Positions 5,868 to 11,712 of a DNA stretch of 34,170 nt are shown one piece after another. A program made the position numbers and the translations under genes. The notes beneath the pieces were generated by a model. The model ran no database searches and was not told where the DNA came from. It saw nothing but the letters and a program-made list of their open reading frames with translations. The first letter of the stretch is position 1, and the number at the start of each line of letters is the position of its first letter. Source of the stretch: Sphingobium bisphenolivorans (lineage in GTDB: Bacteria; Pseudomonadota; Alphaproteobacteria; Sphingomonadales; Sphingomonadaceae); contig NZ_ASTG01000033.1 of the NCBI RefSeq assembly GCF_000412635.1, forward strand, positions 1-34,170, given 5' to 3'.

Positions 5868-6493
5868 AGTTGACGACCAAACCAGACCGGACGGCCGATG
5901 ATTCTGGTTTCCTCGCTGGCAACCACAGCGTCCTGATACTTCGGGTTAGTGGAGAAGATGCGGACCGATCCGTCACGGGCCCGCTCCACATTCTTGACGA
6001 CATATTCGCCCCACTCCCCGTCCCACAGCGCGAACGGGCCGGGCTGGGCTGGGCTTGTGTCGCGCGTGTCGATCAATATCTGATCGCCTTGGCGGAAGTC
6101 GGGCTGCATACTGTCCCCGCGCACATGGATCAGGAGGAAGTTTTCCGGCTTGCCGCGCAGCACGTCCACGATGAGGGATCGAGGGATCAATGCGAATTCC
6201 CTGTCACCTTCGCCGGACCCGCCGCCACCCATTCCTGCAAAGGTTGGGAGAACTTCAATAGGTAGATAGTCGGTTTCCCGCCCCTGGAGCGGCAAATCTG
6301 GCTCTCGATTGACATCGAAGCCGCGATCCAACCACGCCTTGATCTGCGCGAATTCCTCCGCCTGCCATCTGCGGACACCCTTGGGCGAGCGAGACTTCGA
6401 AACCTTGTCCTCGCTGATGCCGAGCAGGTCGGCGATCTCCGTGTTCTTCACGCCCTTTTGGTCAAGAATCGCATTGAGTTCGTCGCGGGTCAT
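5864..6493 (-). CDS. cI: CI-type repressor with S24/LexA-like autocleavage domain
   Basis: This 209-residue protein keeps the prophage silent. The start MTRDELNAILDQKG at 6493 has a purine-rich AAGAGAG before it; a longer open frame runs through the operator region and is not used. Residues about 14-45 form a helix-turn-helix (NTEIADLLGISEDKVSKSRS). The C-terminal peptidase S24 domain has nucleophile Ser128 (RGDSMQPDF) and general base Lys167 (EYVVKNVE). Ala86-Gly87 (PTFAGMGG) is the probable self-cleavage bond, so RecA and DNA damage should induce the phage. It is divergent from the cro-like gene across three operators. Confidence 0.92.
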   Translation of the reverse strand: MTRDELNAILDQKGVKNTEIADLLGISEDKVSKSRSPKGVRRWQAEEFAQIKAWLDRGFDVNREPDLPLQGRETDYLPIEVLPTFAGMGGGGSGEGDREFALIPRSLIVDVLRGKPENFLLIHVRGDSMQPDFRQGDQILIDTRDTSPAQPGPFALWDGEWGEYVVKNVERARDGSVRIFSTNPKYQDAVVASEETRIIGRPVWFGRQL

Positions 6494-6513
6494 GCTCTCT
6501 TGTCGGATAAATA

Positions 6514-6526
6514 TGCGACTATCGCA
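6514..6526. promoter_or_regulatory. Operator TGCGA-N3-TCGCA, repressor-proximal
   Basis: TGCGACTATCGCA, a perfect inverted repeat 21 bases upstream of the repressor start. It is well placed to autoregulate the repressor promoter. Confidence 0.75.
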
Positions 6527-6528
6527 AA

Positions 6529-6541
6529 AGCGATTATCGCA
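6529..6541. promoter_or_regulatory. Operator AGCGA-N3-TCGCA, central
   Basis: AGCGATTATCGCA has one mismatch in the left arm, so it may be a weaker site. Its centre is 15 bases from the neighbouring operator. Confidence 0.7.
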
Positions 6542-6550
6542 ATTTCCGAC

Positions 6551-6579
6551 TTGCGATTTGTTTGCGACTATCGCATATT
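6551..6579 (+). promoter_or_regulatory. Candidate rightward early promoter (pR-like)
   Basis: TTGCGA (6551-6556), a 17-base spacer holding an operator, and CATATT (6574-6579) form a sigma-70-like promoter. Transcription should start about 7 bases further, at or next to the cro ATG at 6587, which implies a leaderless message. Confidence 0.55.
6563..6575. promoter_or_regulatory. Operator TGCGA-N3-TCGCA, cro-proximal
   Basis: TGCGACTATCGCA, identical to the repressor-proximal copy, lies between the -35 and -10 of the rightward promoter. Extra half-sites occur at 6552-6556 (TGCGA) and 6583-6587 (TCGCA). Confidence 0.75.
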
Positions 6580-6586
6580 GCATCGC

Positions 6587-6778
6587 ATGGTTACCGAAGC
6601 TGATCGCATCATTGACGGGTTGGGCGGCACAAGCGCTGTCGCAAAGCTCATCAAAGCCCCGACATCTACCGTCCACAGTTGGAGGAAGATCGGAATACCG
6701 GAGGCGCGCCTCGACCATCTGAAACTTGCGGCTAAGGCGGCTAAGAAGGCATGGCCAGTGGCAAAGGTGCGCCACTGA
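6587..6778 (+). CDS. Cro-like helix-turn-helix regulator
   Basis: This is a 63-residue protein starting MVTEADRIIDGLGG, with a predicted helix-turn-helix at about 15-40 (SAVAKLIKAPTSTVHSWRKI) and a basic C terminus. Its size and position, divergent from the repressor with operators between, fit Cro, which would compete for the TGCGA operators and favour lytic growth. The start at 6587 is preferred over an open extension upstream because that extension crosses the operators. No ribosome binding site precedes the ATG, and the predicted transcription start almost coincides with it. Confidence 0.8.
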   Translation: MVTEADRIIDGLGGTSAVAKLIKAPTSTVHSWRKIGIPEARLDHLKLAAKAAKKAWPVAKVRH

Positions 6779-7290
6779 TGAGGCGCGTCTATTTCATCAA
6801 GCCGGTCGGCATGGACGGCCCGGTCAAGATCGGGTGCAGCGTCTCGCCAACTGGTCGCGCCTCTGCGCTGGCGAACTGGTCGCCCTTCGCGCTGGAGATT
6901 GTGGCAGAAGTTGAAGGGGGCCTTGCGCTCGAACGCAGGTTCCACGCGCTGTTCGCGCATCTTCACCAGCGGCGAGAGTGGTTCAGCGCTGCGCCTGAAC
7001 TTCTGGCCGTTATCACCGACATCAAGGCTGGGACCTTCGATGTCGCCACCCTGCCCGATCCAGTTACTCTCGCTCAACGGGTAGATGGGGCAATCCCGCG
7101 CCGCACCCCGGAGCAGTACGAGGCGCAGCGCCTCAGTATGCGGGTTTCGCATACGGCTAGCCGCTCCGGGTATCAGCCGCGCATGCGGACGAAGGGTATC
7201 ATTCAGAGGCAAGACGCGCTCGCGATCTCATATGTCGAGGCATACCTAGCTGACCCGGCCCGGATGGGCGTTCTGGGAGGCGCTGCATGA
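6778..7290 (+). CDS. GIY-YIG-like protein (T5orf172/MUG113 type)
   Basis: This is a 170-residue protein starting MRRVYFIKPVGMDGPVKIG; the ATG overlaps the cro stop (TGATG). The pattern VYFIK...VKIG (about 4-19), Arg in the following helix, and ERRFHALFAHLHQRREWF (about 52-69) is that of the compact GIY-YIG nuclease relatives in the T5orf172 and MUG113 groups. In GIY-YIG enzymes the Tyr, Arg and Glu are catalytic; the REWF glutamate is a candidate here. The C-terminal 90 residues lack a known motif. As the first gene after cro it is made very early; degradation of competing DNA or a homing-type role are possible. Confidence 0.75.
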   Translation: MRRVYFIKPVGMDGPVKIGCSVSPTGRASALANWSPFALEIVAEVEGGLALERRFHALFAHLHQRREWFSAAPELLAVITDIKAGTFDVATLPDPVTLAQRVDGAIPRRTPEQYEAQRLSMRVSHTASRSGYQPRMRTKGIIQRQDALAISYVEAYLADPARMGVLGGAA

Positions 7291-7436
7291 TCTTCACCGT
7301 CAACACCAGACGGAAGCGACCCTAGCATATGGGCCGGGGGGCTTCTCAGAAATCGATCCGGGGGGATCACCGCATAGCAGATCGGCAGACCGCCGAGACT
7401 GATCCCCTGTTCCTTCGCTTCATCAAAGGAGAGGAC

Positions 7437-7544
7437 ATGTCTCAGCAGGACGTGATGCTTTTGGGTGCTGGCTGGATATTGCTCTCGATCCTCGTCGGCG
7501 TGCTGTTCTGCCTCGCCATCGAGCATGTCTGCGGGAGGGGGTGA
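7437..7544 (+). CDS. Single-helix membrane peptide
   Basis: This is a 35-residue protein. The start MSQQDVMLLGAGW at 7437 has AAAGGAGAGG just before it, which favours it over a longer open frame from 7329. Residues 8-28 form one strongly hydrophobic segment. The stop at 7544 is 3 bases from the next ATG. Bases 7291-7436 between this gene and the previous one hold only a 12-codon frame (7287-7325) that I do not count as a gene. Function is unknown. Confidence 0.6.
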   Translation: MSQQDVMLLGAGWILLSILVGVLFCLAIEHVCGRG

Positions 7545-7547
7545 GAC

Positions 7548-7946
7548 ATGATCCCGTCCGAACGCGCTGAAAGGGTATTCGCTCATCTGGTCAAGCAGGT
7601 TGGCAAGGCCACGCCGCTGAACCGTGAGATAGCCGTCGCCCTCAAGATCAAGGCCCGCGACATCGACAACACCGTAACGTGGCTGCGCACTACGGGTCGC
7701 ATCAATGTGAAGTTCGGCGGCAACAGCCGGGTCATCGAGATACCGGGCGTTGGCAAGACCGTCTCGCGCAACACGGTACTGGCTAAGTCGCAGCTGCCCG
7801 ATCCGGTCAAGGTCGAGGAAAGCTTCATCATGGCCGAGCATAGCACCCCCTGCCCTCGCTGCGGTGCGCGTTCCGGCTGCGGGCATACTGCAATCGCGCT
7901 GTCGAGCGGTCGGCCTGCTGGCTGGCAGCGGTTTGTGGGGGCTTGA
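7548..7946 (+). CDS. Winged-helix protein with C-terminal cysteine motif
   Basis: This is a 132-residue protein preceded by GGGAGGGGG. Residues about 5-65 read as a winged helix (REIAVALKIKARDIDNTVTW, then LRTTGRINVKFGGNSRVIEI as recognition helix and wing). Near the C terminus CPRCGARSGCGH could bind zinc. It probably regulates early genes or binds phage DNA. It sits between a small membrane protein and the HNH-AP2 gene in the rightward early operon. No closer family is recognised. Confidence 0.65.
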   Translation: MIPSERAERVFAHLVKQVGKATPLNREIAVALKIKARDIDNTVTWLRTTGRINVKFGGNSRVIEIPGVGKTVSRNTVLAKSQLPDPVKVEESFIMAEHSTPCPRCGARSGCGHTAIALSSGRPAGWQRFVGA

Positions 7947-7949
7947 TCC

Positions 7950-8792
7950 ATGAGCGCTTTCCACAAAGCCGGGGCTGAGATCGCTCCCAGCCTGCCAGAA
8001 GGCGTTAAGACCACGCCGCCCCAAGAAGTTCTGCATGAGCTTGTTGATTATGACCCGTTGGCCGGCACGTTCAGATGGAAATGGCGAAGTAGAGATTATT
8101 TTCCGTCCGACCGGGCATGGAAGTTCTGGAACAGGACTGTCGCTGGCGCGCCCGCGTTTCAGCAGAAGGCTCGCAGGGGCTTTTGCGGAGAACTGCTCAA
8201 CAAGGTTTGGTTCGCGCACCGCATCGCGTGGAAGCATTTCTACGGCTTCGATCCGGAGTTCATTGATCACATCGACGGGAACCCGCGGAATAACCGTATC
8301 GCAAATCTGCGCTCTGTCGATGTGGCCACAAACAATCGAAATATGTCGCTGCCAAGGCGCAATAAGTCCGGCTTCATCGGCGTTAGAAAGATCGGGAAAT
8401 CCGGTCGCTGGCTCGCATTCATCACATTTGAGGGACAGCGGATCAACCTCGGCACCTTCACCGAAAAGGCGGATGCTATCGCCGCGCGGGTAGAGGCCGA
8501 GAAACGCTTCGGCTTCCATCCCAATCATGGGCGAGATCAAGACACGCTCGCTCCTCGGCAAATGCCTACTGAAAAAGGCTGCCCCCCGGATAACCAGGGG
8601 GCAGCAGGTTGCCCGGCTGGAAACGGGTCGCACGTTATTTCCAGCCAGGTAGCTGCTGAGCGCCGCGCCGCAATCCGCGCGCTTCACTCCATCCTCGGCA
8701 CTTGCATCGTCCGCTTTGACGACGGGCGGTCTGCCGTCCTGTCGGCTGAGGCGCTGCAAGTGGTTTCCCTTTCTCATGAGGTTCTCCAATAA
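7950..8792 (+). CDS. HNH endonuclease with AP2 DNA-binding domain and unusual C-terminal extension
   Basis: This 280-residue protein is a homing-type endonuclease by its domains: an HNH motif at about 105-121 (IDHIDGNPRNNRIANLR) and an AP2 domain at about 140-183 (SGFIGVRKIG, then RWLAFITFEGQRINLGTF). Family members usually end soon after AP2; here about 90 residues follow. Residues about 197-235 look like translated non-coding DNA (CPPDNQGAAGCPAGNGSHV), and the DNA there forms two strong hairpins. The last 45 residues look globular again and may be the rest of another gene fused in frame. The stop overlaps the next ATG (TAATG). Confidence 0.8.
   Translation: MSAFHKAGAEIAPSLPEGVKTTPPQEVLHELVDYDPLAGTFRWKWRSRDYFPSDRAWKFWNRTVAGAPAFQQKARRGFCGELLNKVWFAHRIAWKHFYGFDPEFIDHIDGNPRNNRIANLRSVDVATNNRNMSLPRRNKSGFIGVRKIGKSGRWLAFITFEGQRINLGTFTEKADAIAARVEAEKRFGFHPNHGRDQDTLAPRQMPTEKGCPPDNQGAAGCPAGNGSHVISSQVAAERRAAIRALHSILGTCIVRFDDGRSAVLSAEALQVVSLSHEVLQ
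8573..8605 (-). terminator. Minus-strand terminator-like hairpin inside the HNH-AP2 gene
   Basis: GCTGCCCCC (8578-8586) pairs perfectly with GGGGGCAGC (8597-8605) over a 10-base loop. Read on the minus strand the stem is followed by CTTTTT (8577-8573 region), a classical intrinsic terminator. On the + strand there is no T-run. No leftward gene precedes it, so it may stop antisense transcription or be a relic of an insertion. Confidence 0.55.
8615..8646. other. Second perfect hairpin in the HNH-AP2 3' extension
   Basis: GGCTGGAAA (8615-8623) and TTTCCAGCC (8638-8646) form a 9-bp perfect stem with a 14-base loop, 9 bases after the previous hairpin. Two such stems in tandem inside a coding frame suggest a structured RNA or a former intergenic region. 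Confidence 0.55.
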
Positions 8793-9244
8793 TGCCGCAC
8801 CGCAACAATCCCGAGCGGGAACGCCCGGTCTTTTCCGCTTCTAACGTCCTCGAAACGATCGGCCGCGATCTGGCGCTGATCAAGTCTCAGGACCGCCTAA
8901 CCTATGGCGACCTCGCCGCCGTGCTGGGCAAGAGCGAGGATCAGGCCGCGAAATACTGCGAAGGCAGCGCCGCAATGGACGTTGTGACCTTCGCCCGCGC
9001 ATGGCGGGAATGGAATGGGCGCTTTGCCGGTGGCCTTGCCACCCTCTGCCACGACAGCCGGCCTGAGAAGCATTGCGACCGCACCCGGCAGAGCAAGGTT
9101 CTGGAGGCCGCTCTGGCCCTCTCCCGCGCGCTGGAGGATGATGGAGAAGTCAGCCCCGGCGAAGTGCGCGACAATCTGCCGCAACTGGAAGCCGCCCGCG
9201 ATGCGCTGGACGAGCTTATCCGTCGCCGGGTGCAGCGGGCATGA
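8792..9244 (+). CDS. Helix-turn-helix early protein
   Basis: This is a 150-residue protein. Residues about 35-60 (LTYGDLAAVLGKSEDQAAKY) read as a helix-turn-helix of the kind found in phage CII-like or other regulatory proteins. The C-terminal half is helical (LEAALALSRALEDDGEVSPG). The start overlaps the HNH-AP2 stop and the end overlaps the next gene by ATGA. It could control the lysis-lysogeny decision or late genes, but the sequence does not decide this. Confidence 0.65.
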   Translation: MPHRNNPERERPVFSASNVLETIGRDLALIKSQDRLTYGDLAAVLGKSEDQAAKYCEGSAAMDVVTFARAWREWNGRFAGGLATLCHDSRPEKHCDRTRQSKVLEAALALSRALEDDGEVSPGEVRDNLPQLEAARDALDELIRRRVQRA

Positions 9245-9510
9245 ACATGGCCGAAGCGATCAGCATCGCCGCCTCGAAAGAGCGCGCCAAACCCGTCCTC
9301 ACACCGCGCGAGCAGTCGGTCTACAATGTCCTGGCATCGGCTCAGGGGCGGTATATCCGCTCAGACGTGATCCGCGACAGGGTTATGCCGGGCCTGCACA
9401 TTCGCAATGTGCGCAAGACCGTCTGGCTTATGCGCCGCAAGGGCCTTCGGATCGAGGCAAGCGGCAACGGCAACCACTCCAAGGGCTTTCGCCTGGTGGA
9501 GGCCGCATGA
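9241..9510 (+). CDS. Small winged-helix protein
   Basis: This is an 89-residue protein with an OmpR-like winged-helix build: TPREQSVYNVLASAQGRYIR, then HIRNVRKTVWLMRRKGLRIE as recognition helix, and a short wing ending GFRLVEA. It has no receiver domain, so it is a lone DNA-binding domain. ATGA overlaps join it to both neighbours. It is probably an early regulator or replication accessory protein. Confidence 0.65.
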   Translation: MNMAEAISIAASKERAKPVLTPREQSVYNVLASAQGRYIRSDVIRDRVMPGLHIRNVRKTVWLMRRKGLRIEASGNGNHSKGFRLVEAA

Positions 9511-9653
9511 GCGAACTGATCCTCCGGCGCTCCATGTGCCTCACCCCTCACGCCTTCGACATCATCCGCAAGGAGTGGCGGCGGGAGCAGCGGGCCAAGT
9601 TCTTCCGCCCCGCCCGCGATGGGCTGGGCCGCTTTCAACACAGGAGAATATGA
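9507..9653 (+). CDS. Small basic protein
   Basis: This is a 48-residue protein starting MSELILRRSMCLTPHAFDII, with Arg/Lys-rich helices (RKEWRREQRAKFFRPARDGL). It begins with an ATGA overlap and its TGA ends exactly one base before the GapR-like ATG, while AGGAGA near its end provides the ribosome site for that gene. Nucleic-acid binding is plausible from charge alone. Confidence 0.55.
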   Translation: MSELILRRSMCLTPHAFDIIRKEWRREQRAKFFRPARDGLGRFQHRRI

Positions 9654-9896
9654 ATGTCTGAAGGCAACGTCGCCGCCGAACAATTGCGCCTGTTTCTGGA
9701 ACGTATCGAGCGTCTTGAAGAGGAAAAGAAGGGCCTCTCGGACGACATTAAGGACGTCTATCTGGAGGCCAAGGCTAACGGGTACGACACCAAAATCATG
9801 AAGCAGGTTATCCGCCTGCGCGCCATGCCTGCCCACGACCGGCAGGAGATGGAGGCCGTGCTTCAGACGTATCTCAGCGCGCTCGGGATGGAATAA
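9654..9896 (+). CDS. GapR/DUF2312 nucleoid-associated protein
   Basis: This is an 80-residue protein with the family signature through its whole length: [20 protein letters not shown], then [20 protein letters not shown] and [12 protein letters not shown]. GapR proteins of Alphaproteobacteria form dimers or tetramers that clamp over-twisted DNA ahead of polymerases and stimulate topoisomerases. A phage copy in the early operon, next to resolvase and initiator genes, would help replication of the phage genome or alter host nucleoid structure. AGGAGA lies 7 bases before the ATG. It is one of the most secure identifications here and supports an alphaproteobacterial host. Confidence 0.93.
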   Translation: MSEGNVAAEQLRLFLERIERLEEEKKGLSDDIKDVYLEAKANGYDTKIMKQVIRLRAMPAHDRQEMEAVLQTYLSALGME

Positions 9897-9901
9897 GCCC
9901 G

Positions 9902-10264
9902 GTGCAGATCATCCTCCCCTTCCCGCCTGCAATTCTATCCGGTCACACCGGAGGGAACGGCATGGGCAAGTGGAAGAAGATCAAAGAGGTTAAGGAGCGC
10001 CGCGCCTTGGCCCTCAAGGCTGCCGCCGAGGAGATGGATGTCGTTGGCTACCGCGCGCCGGAAGCTGGCGACATCCGCATCCGCATTTCGTTCACGCCGC
10101 CTAACAATCTCGGGGATCGCGTCAACTTTGCGGGCCGCATGAAGGCGTATGTAGACGGGATCGCTGAGGCGCTTGGAGTGAACGATAAGCGGTTCCTGCC
10201 CTCGTATCATTTCTTCCCTGCTGAGAAGCCGGGGAAGGTCGTCGTGGAGGTGTCTCCGCTATGA
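9902..10264 (+). CDS. RusA-like Holliday junction resolvase
   Basis: This is a 120-residue protein with a GTG start 5 bases after the GapR stop. N-terminal LPFPPAILSGHTGGNGMGKW and the core IRISFTPPNNLGDRVNFAGR, then MKAYVDGIAEALGVNDKRF, follow the RusA plan in which Asp residues in these two segments bind magnesium. Length agrees with RusA. The enzyme would cut Holliday junctions formed during phage replication and recombination. The match is recognisable but not close, so a related nuclease of the RusA fold is also possible. Confidence 0.75.
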   Translation: MQIILPFPPAILSGHTGGNGMGKWKKIKEVKERRALALKAAAEEMDVVGYRAPEAGDIRIRISFTPPNNLGDRVNFAGRMKAYVDGIAEALGVNDKRFLPSYHFFPAEKPGKVVVEVSPL

Positions 10265-10509
10265 TCCTCGAACGCGCCTCCCGCGTCTCTGGCCTGTCCA
10301 TAGCGGAACTTACCGGCCCCAGCCGCAAGCATCTGCCCTGCCTGGTCCGCTACGCCATCATGTCCGAGCTACGCCATCGCGGTGACAAGCTCGAATATAT
10401 CGGCGCGCTGCTGAACCGCGATCATTCAACCGTGAAGAAGGGCATTCGCGAGGCAGAGGCCCTGCGTGGCAATCCGATCTTCGAGAGCATCAGGAGCGCT
10501 ATCGCGTGA
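10261..10509 (+). CDS. DnaA domain IV-like DNA-binding protein
   Basis: This 82-residue protein corresponds to only the DNA-binding end of DnaA: an initial helix (ASRVSGLSIAELTGPSRKHL), a central helix (VRYAIMSELRHRGDKLEYIG), then the signature-like LLNRDHSTVKKGI, where DHST parallels the DHTTV box of DnaA that reads the DnaA box. No ATPase domain is present. It may recognise DnaA boxes, competing with or recruiting host DnaA. ATGA and GTGA overlaps join it to the resolvase and initiator genes. Confidence 0.8.
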   Translation: MILERASRVSGLSIAELTGPSRKHLPCLVRYAIMSELRHRGDKLEYIGALLNRDHSTVKKGIREAEALRGNPIFESIRSAIA

Positions 10510-11393
10510 GTAGCGAAGCGCTCGCATGGGCCTTTAGGCAGGACATCAAGCCTTCCAGCGTCAAGTTCACGCTGGTCGCCCTATGCGAGTGCGCAAACTA
10601 CAAGACGGGCCTGATTTTCCCGTCCATCGCCCACCTGTCCGACATTACCGGGCAGGACCGTAAAACGCTCATTTCCAACATCGCAGAACTGGAGCGCCGG
10701 GGCTTCATTACGGACACGGGGGAGCGCTCCGGGGCAACGAAACAGATCAAGGTATACAGTGCCACATTAGGGACCGTTCCAAATGCGGAACCATCCCAAA
10801 AACGGAACAGTTCCAAATCTCCCGCCGAACAGTACCGAAAACGGGACACGGAACCTTCTAGGGAACCTTCATCCTCAGAAGCTAAAGCTTCTTCGGAGAC
10901 GCGCGCGAAAGCCGAACGGGATGTCGATCTCGTGGTTTCTGATTGGAACACCATGGCCGCAAGCGCCGGCCTCCCGACCATAACCAAGCTCACCGACAAG
11001 CGCCGCCGTGCCTGCCTTGCCCGCATCCGGGAGGACGGGCTGGAGGCGATCGGCAGCGCAATCGAGCGAATACCCCGAAGTCCGTTCCTGACCGGCCAGA
11101 CCAAGGACTGGCGGGCCGACTTCGAATTTTTCCTCCGTCCCGACAGCATCACCAAGATCAACGAGGGCAAATATGACCGATCAACACCACGACCAGTTCA
11201 GCAAAGCGCCCCGGACGGACGCAGCATGGGACGAACAGAAGCGGCAGCGCGTGAAGCTCTTGCGCGCCTCGCTGGAGGCGGAAATCGAGGCGCTGGAGGC
11301 CAAGCTGGCGCCGCGCTCGATAGAGGAAATCATGGCGGCGCTCTCGCGTTGCCTGACCCTGACGGCCCCTACCGGCATGTCGCAGGACGATAG
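10506..11393 (+). CDS. Lambda O-like replication initiator with winged-helix N terminus
   Basis: This is a 295-residue protein with a GTG start. Residues about 5-75 form a helix-turn-helix of the phage replisome-organiser type (FPSIAHLSDITGQDRKTLIS, then NIAELERRGFITDTGERS). Residues about 90-135 are a low-complexity Ser/Glu/Lys linker whose DNA carries iteron-like repeats (see origin). A helical domain follows (DWNTMAASAGLPTITKLTDK to FEFFLRPDSITKINEGKY). The last 74 residues overlap the next gene in another frame and look like poor coding sequence (GNRGAGGQAG), so the functional protein may effectively end near residue 223. Confidence 0.75.
   Translation: MSSEALAWAFRQDIKPSSVKFTLVALCECANYKTGLIFPSIAHLSDITGQDRKTLISNIAELERRGFITDTGERSGATKQIKVYSATLGTVPNAEPSQKRNSSKSPAEQYRKRDTEPSREPSSSEAKASSETRAKAERDVDLVVSDWNTMAASAGLPTITKLTDKRRRACLARIREDGLEAIGSAIERIPRSPFLTGQTKDWRADFEFFLRPDSITKINEGKYDRSTPRPVQQSAPDGRSMGRTEAAAREALARLAGGGNRGAGGQAGAALDRGNHGGALALPDPDGPYRHVAGR
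10770..10892. other. Candidate phage replication origin (iteron-like repeats in the initiator gene)
   Basis: A cluster of imperfect palindromes on the theme GGAACNGTTCC lies in the linker-coding part of the initiator gene: GGGACCGTTCC (10770-10780), GGAACCATCCC (10787-10797), GGAACAGTTCC (10804-10814, perfect) and CGAACAGTACCG (10826-10837). Then GGAACCTTC occurs twice (10850-10858, 10862-10870), and AGAAGCT-AA-AGCTTCT at 10877-10892. Lambda-like phages place origin iterons in the same part of O. Confidence 0.55.
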
Positions 11394-11712
11394 GCTGGAA
11401 TGGCTGACGATCGCTGCGCCGGAACTGGCCGACCTGCCAAGCATGTTGTTCGATGACGCCTGCGCCCACGCCCGCCGCACCTGCGATCACCCGGCGAAGA
11501 TCATCCCGGCCATCCTGAAATACGAGCCTGCCCATTACTGGATGGGACCGGATCAGGCCCGGAAGCACCTTGCGGAAGCCAAGGCCAAGCTCGCCAACAT
11601 CGACGCACCCCGCCTGGAGCAGAAGGTAGACGAAACGGAAAAGCATGAAGTCGGCAGCGGCATGAAAGACCTGCTCCGCGACCTCATGAAGAACGCGGAG
11701 GCCAGCCTGTGA
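11173..11712 (+). CDS. Hypothetical protein in the position of a helicase loader
   Basis: This is a 179-residue protein starting MTDQHHDQFSKAPRTDAAWD, with GAGGG about 6 bases upstream. The N-terminal 50 residues are a coiled coil (LLRASLEAEIEALEAKLAPR), the middle is helical with one Cys pair region (CAHARRTCDH), and the end is charged. Its frame keeps the strong GC3 bias of the phage through the 221-base overlap with the initiator gene, so it is the primary coding frame there. It follows the initiator as P follows O in lambda, but no ATPase motif is visible, so helicase loading is only a positional guess. Confidence 0.65.
   Translation: MTDQHHDQFSKAPRTDAAWDEQKRQRVKLLRASLEAEIEALEAKLAPRSIEEIMAALSRCLTLTAPTGMSQDDRLEWLTIAAPELADLPSMLFDDACAHARRTCDHPAKIIPAILKYEPAHYWMGPDQARKHLAEAKAKLANIDAPRLEQKVDETEKHEVGSGMKDLLRDLMKNAEASL

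Noticed and set aside
8578..8646. Group I intron around the HNH-AP2 gene
   Set aside because: The hairpins do not form a recognisable P3-P7 core by eye and no interrupted host gene is evident on either side.
7203..8789. A 528-codon open frame on the minus strand
   Set aside because: It lies opposite several well-supported rightward genes (winged-helix and HNH-AP2), has no family signature, crosses a minus-strand terminator, and is explained by the high GC content.
10770..10892. CRISPR array
   Set aside because: The repeats are short, imperfect, unevenly spaced and inside a coding frame; no cas genes are present.
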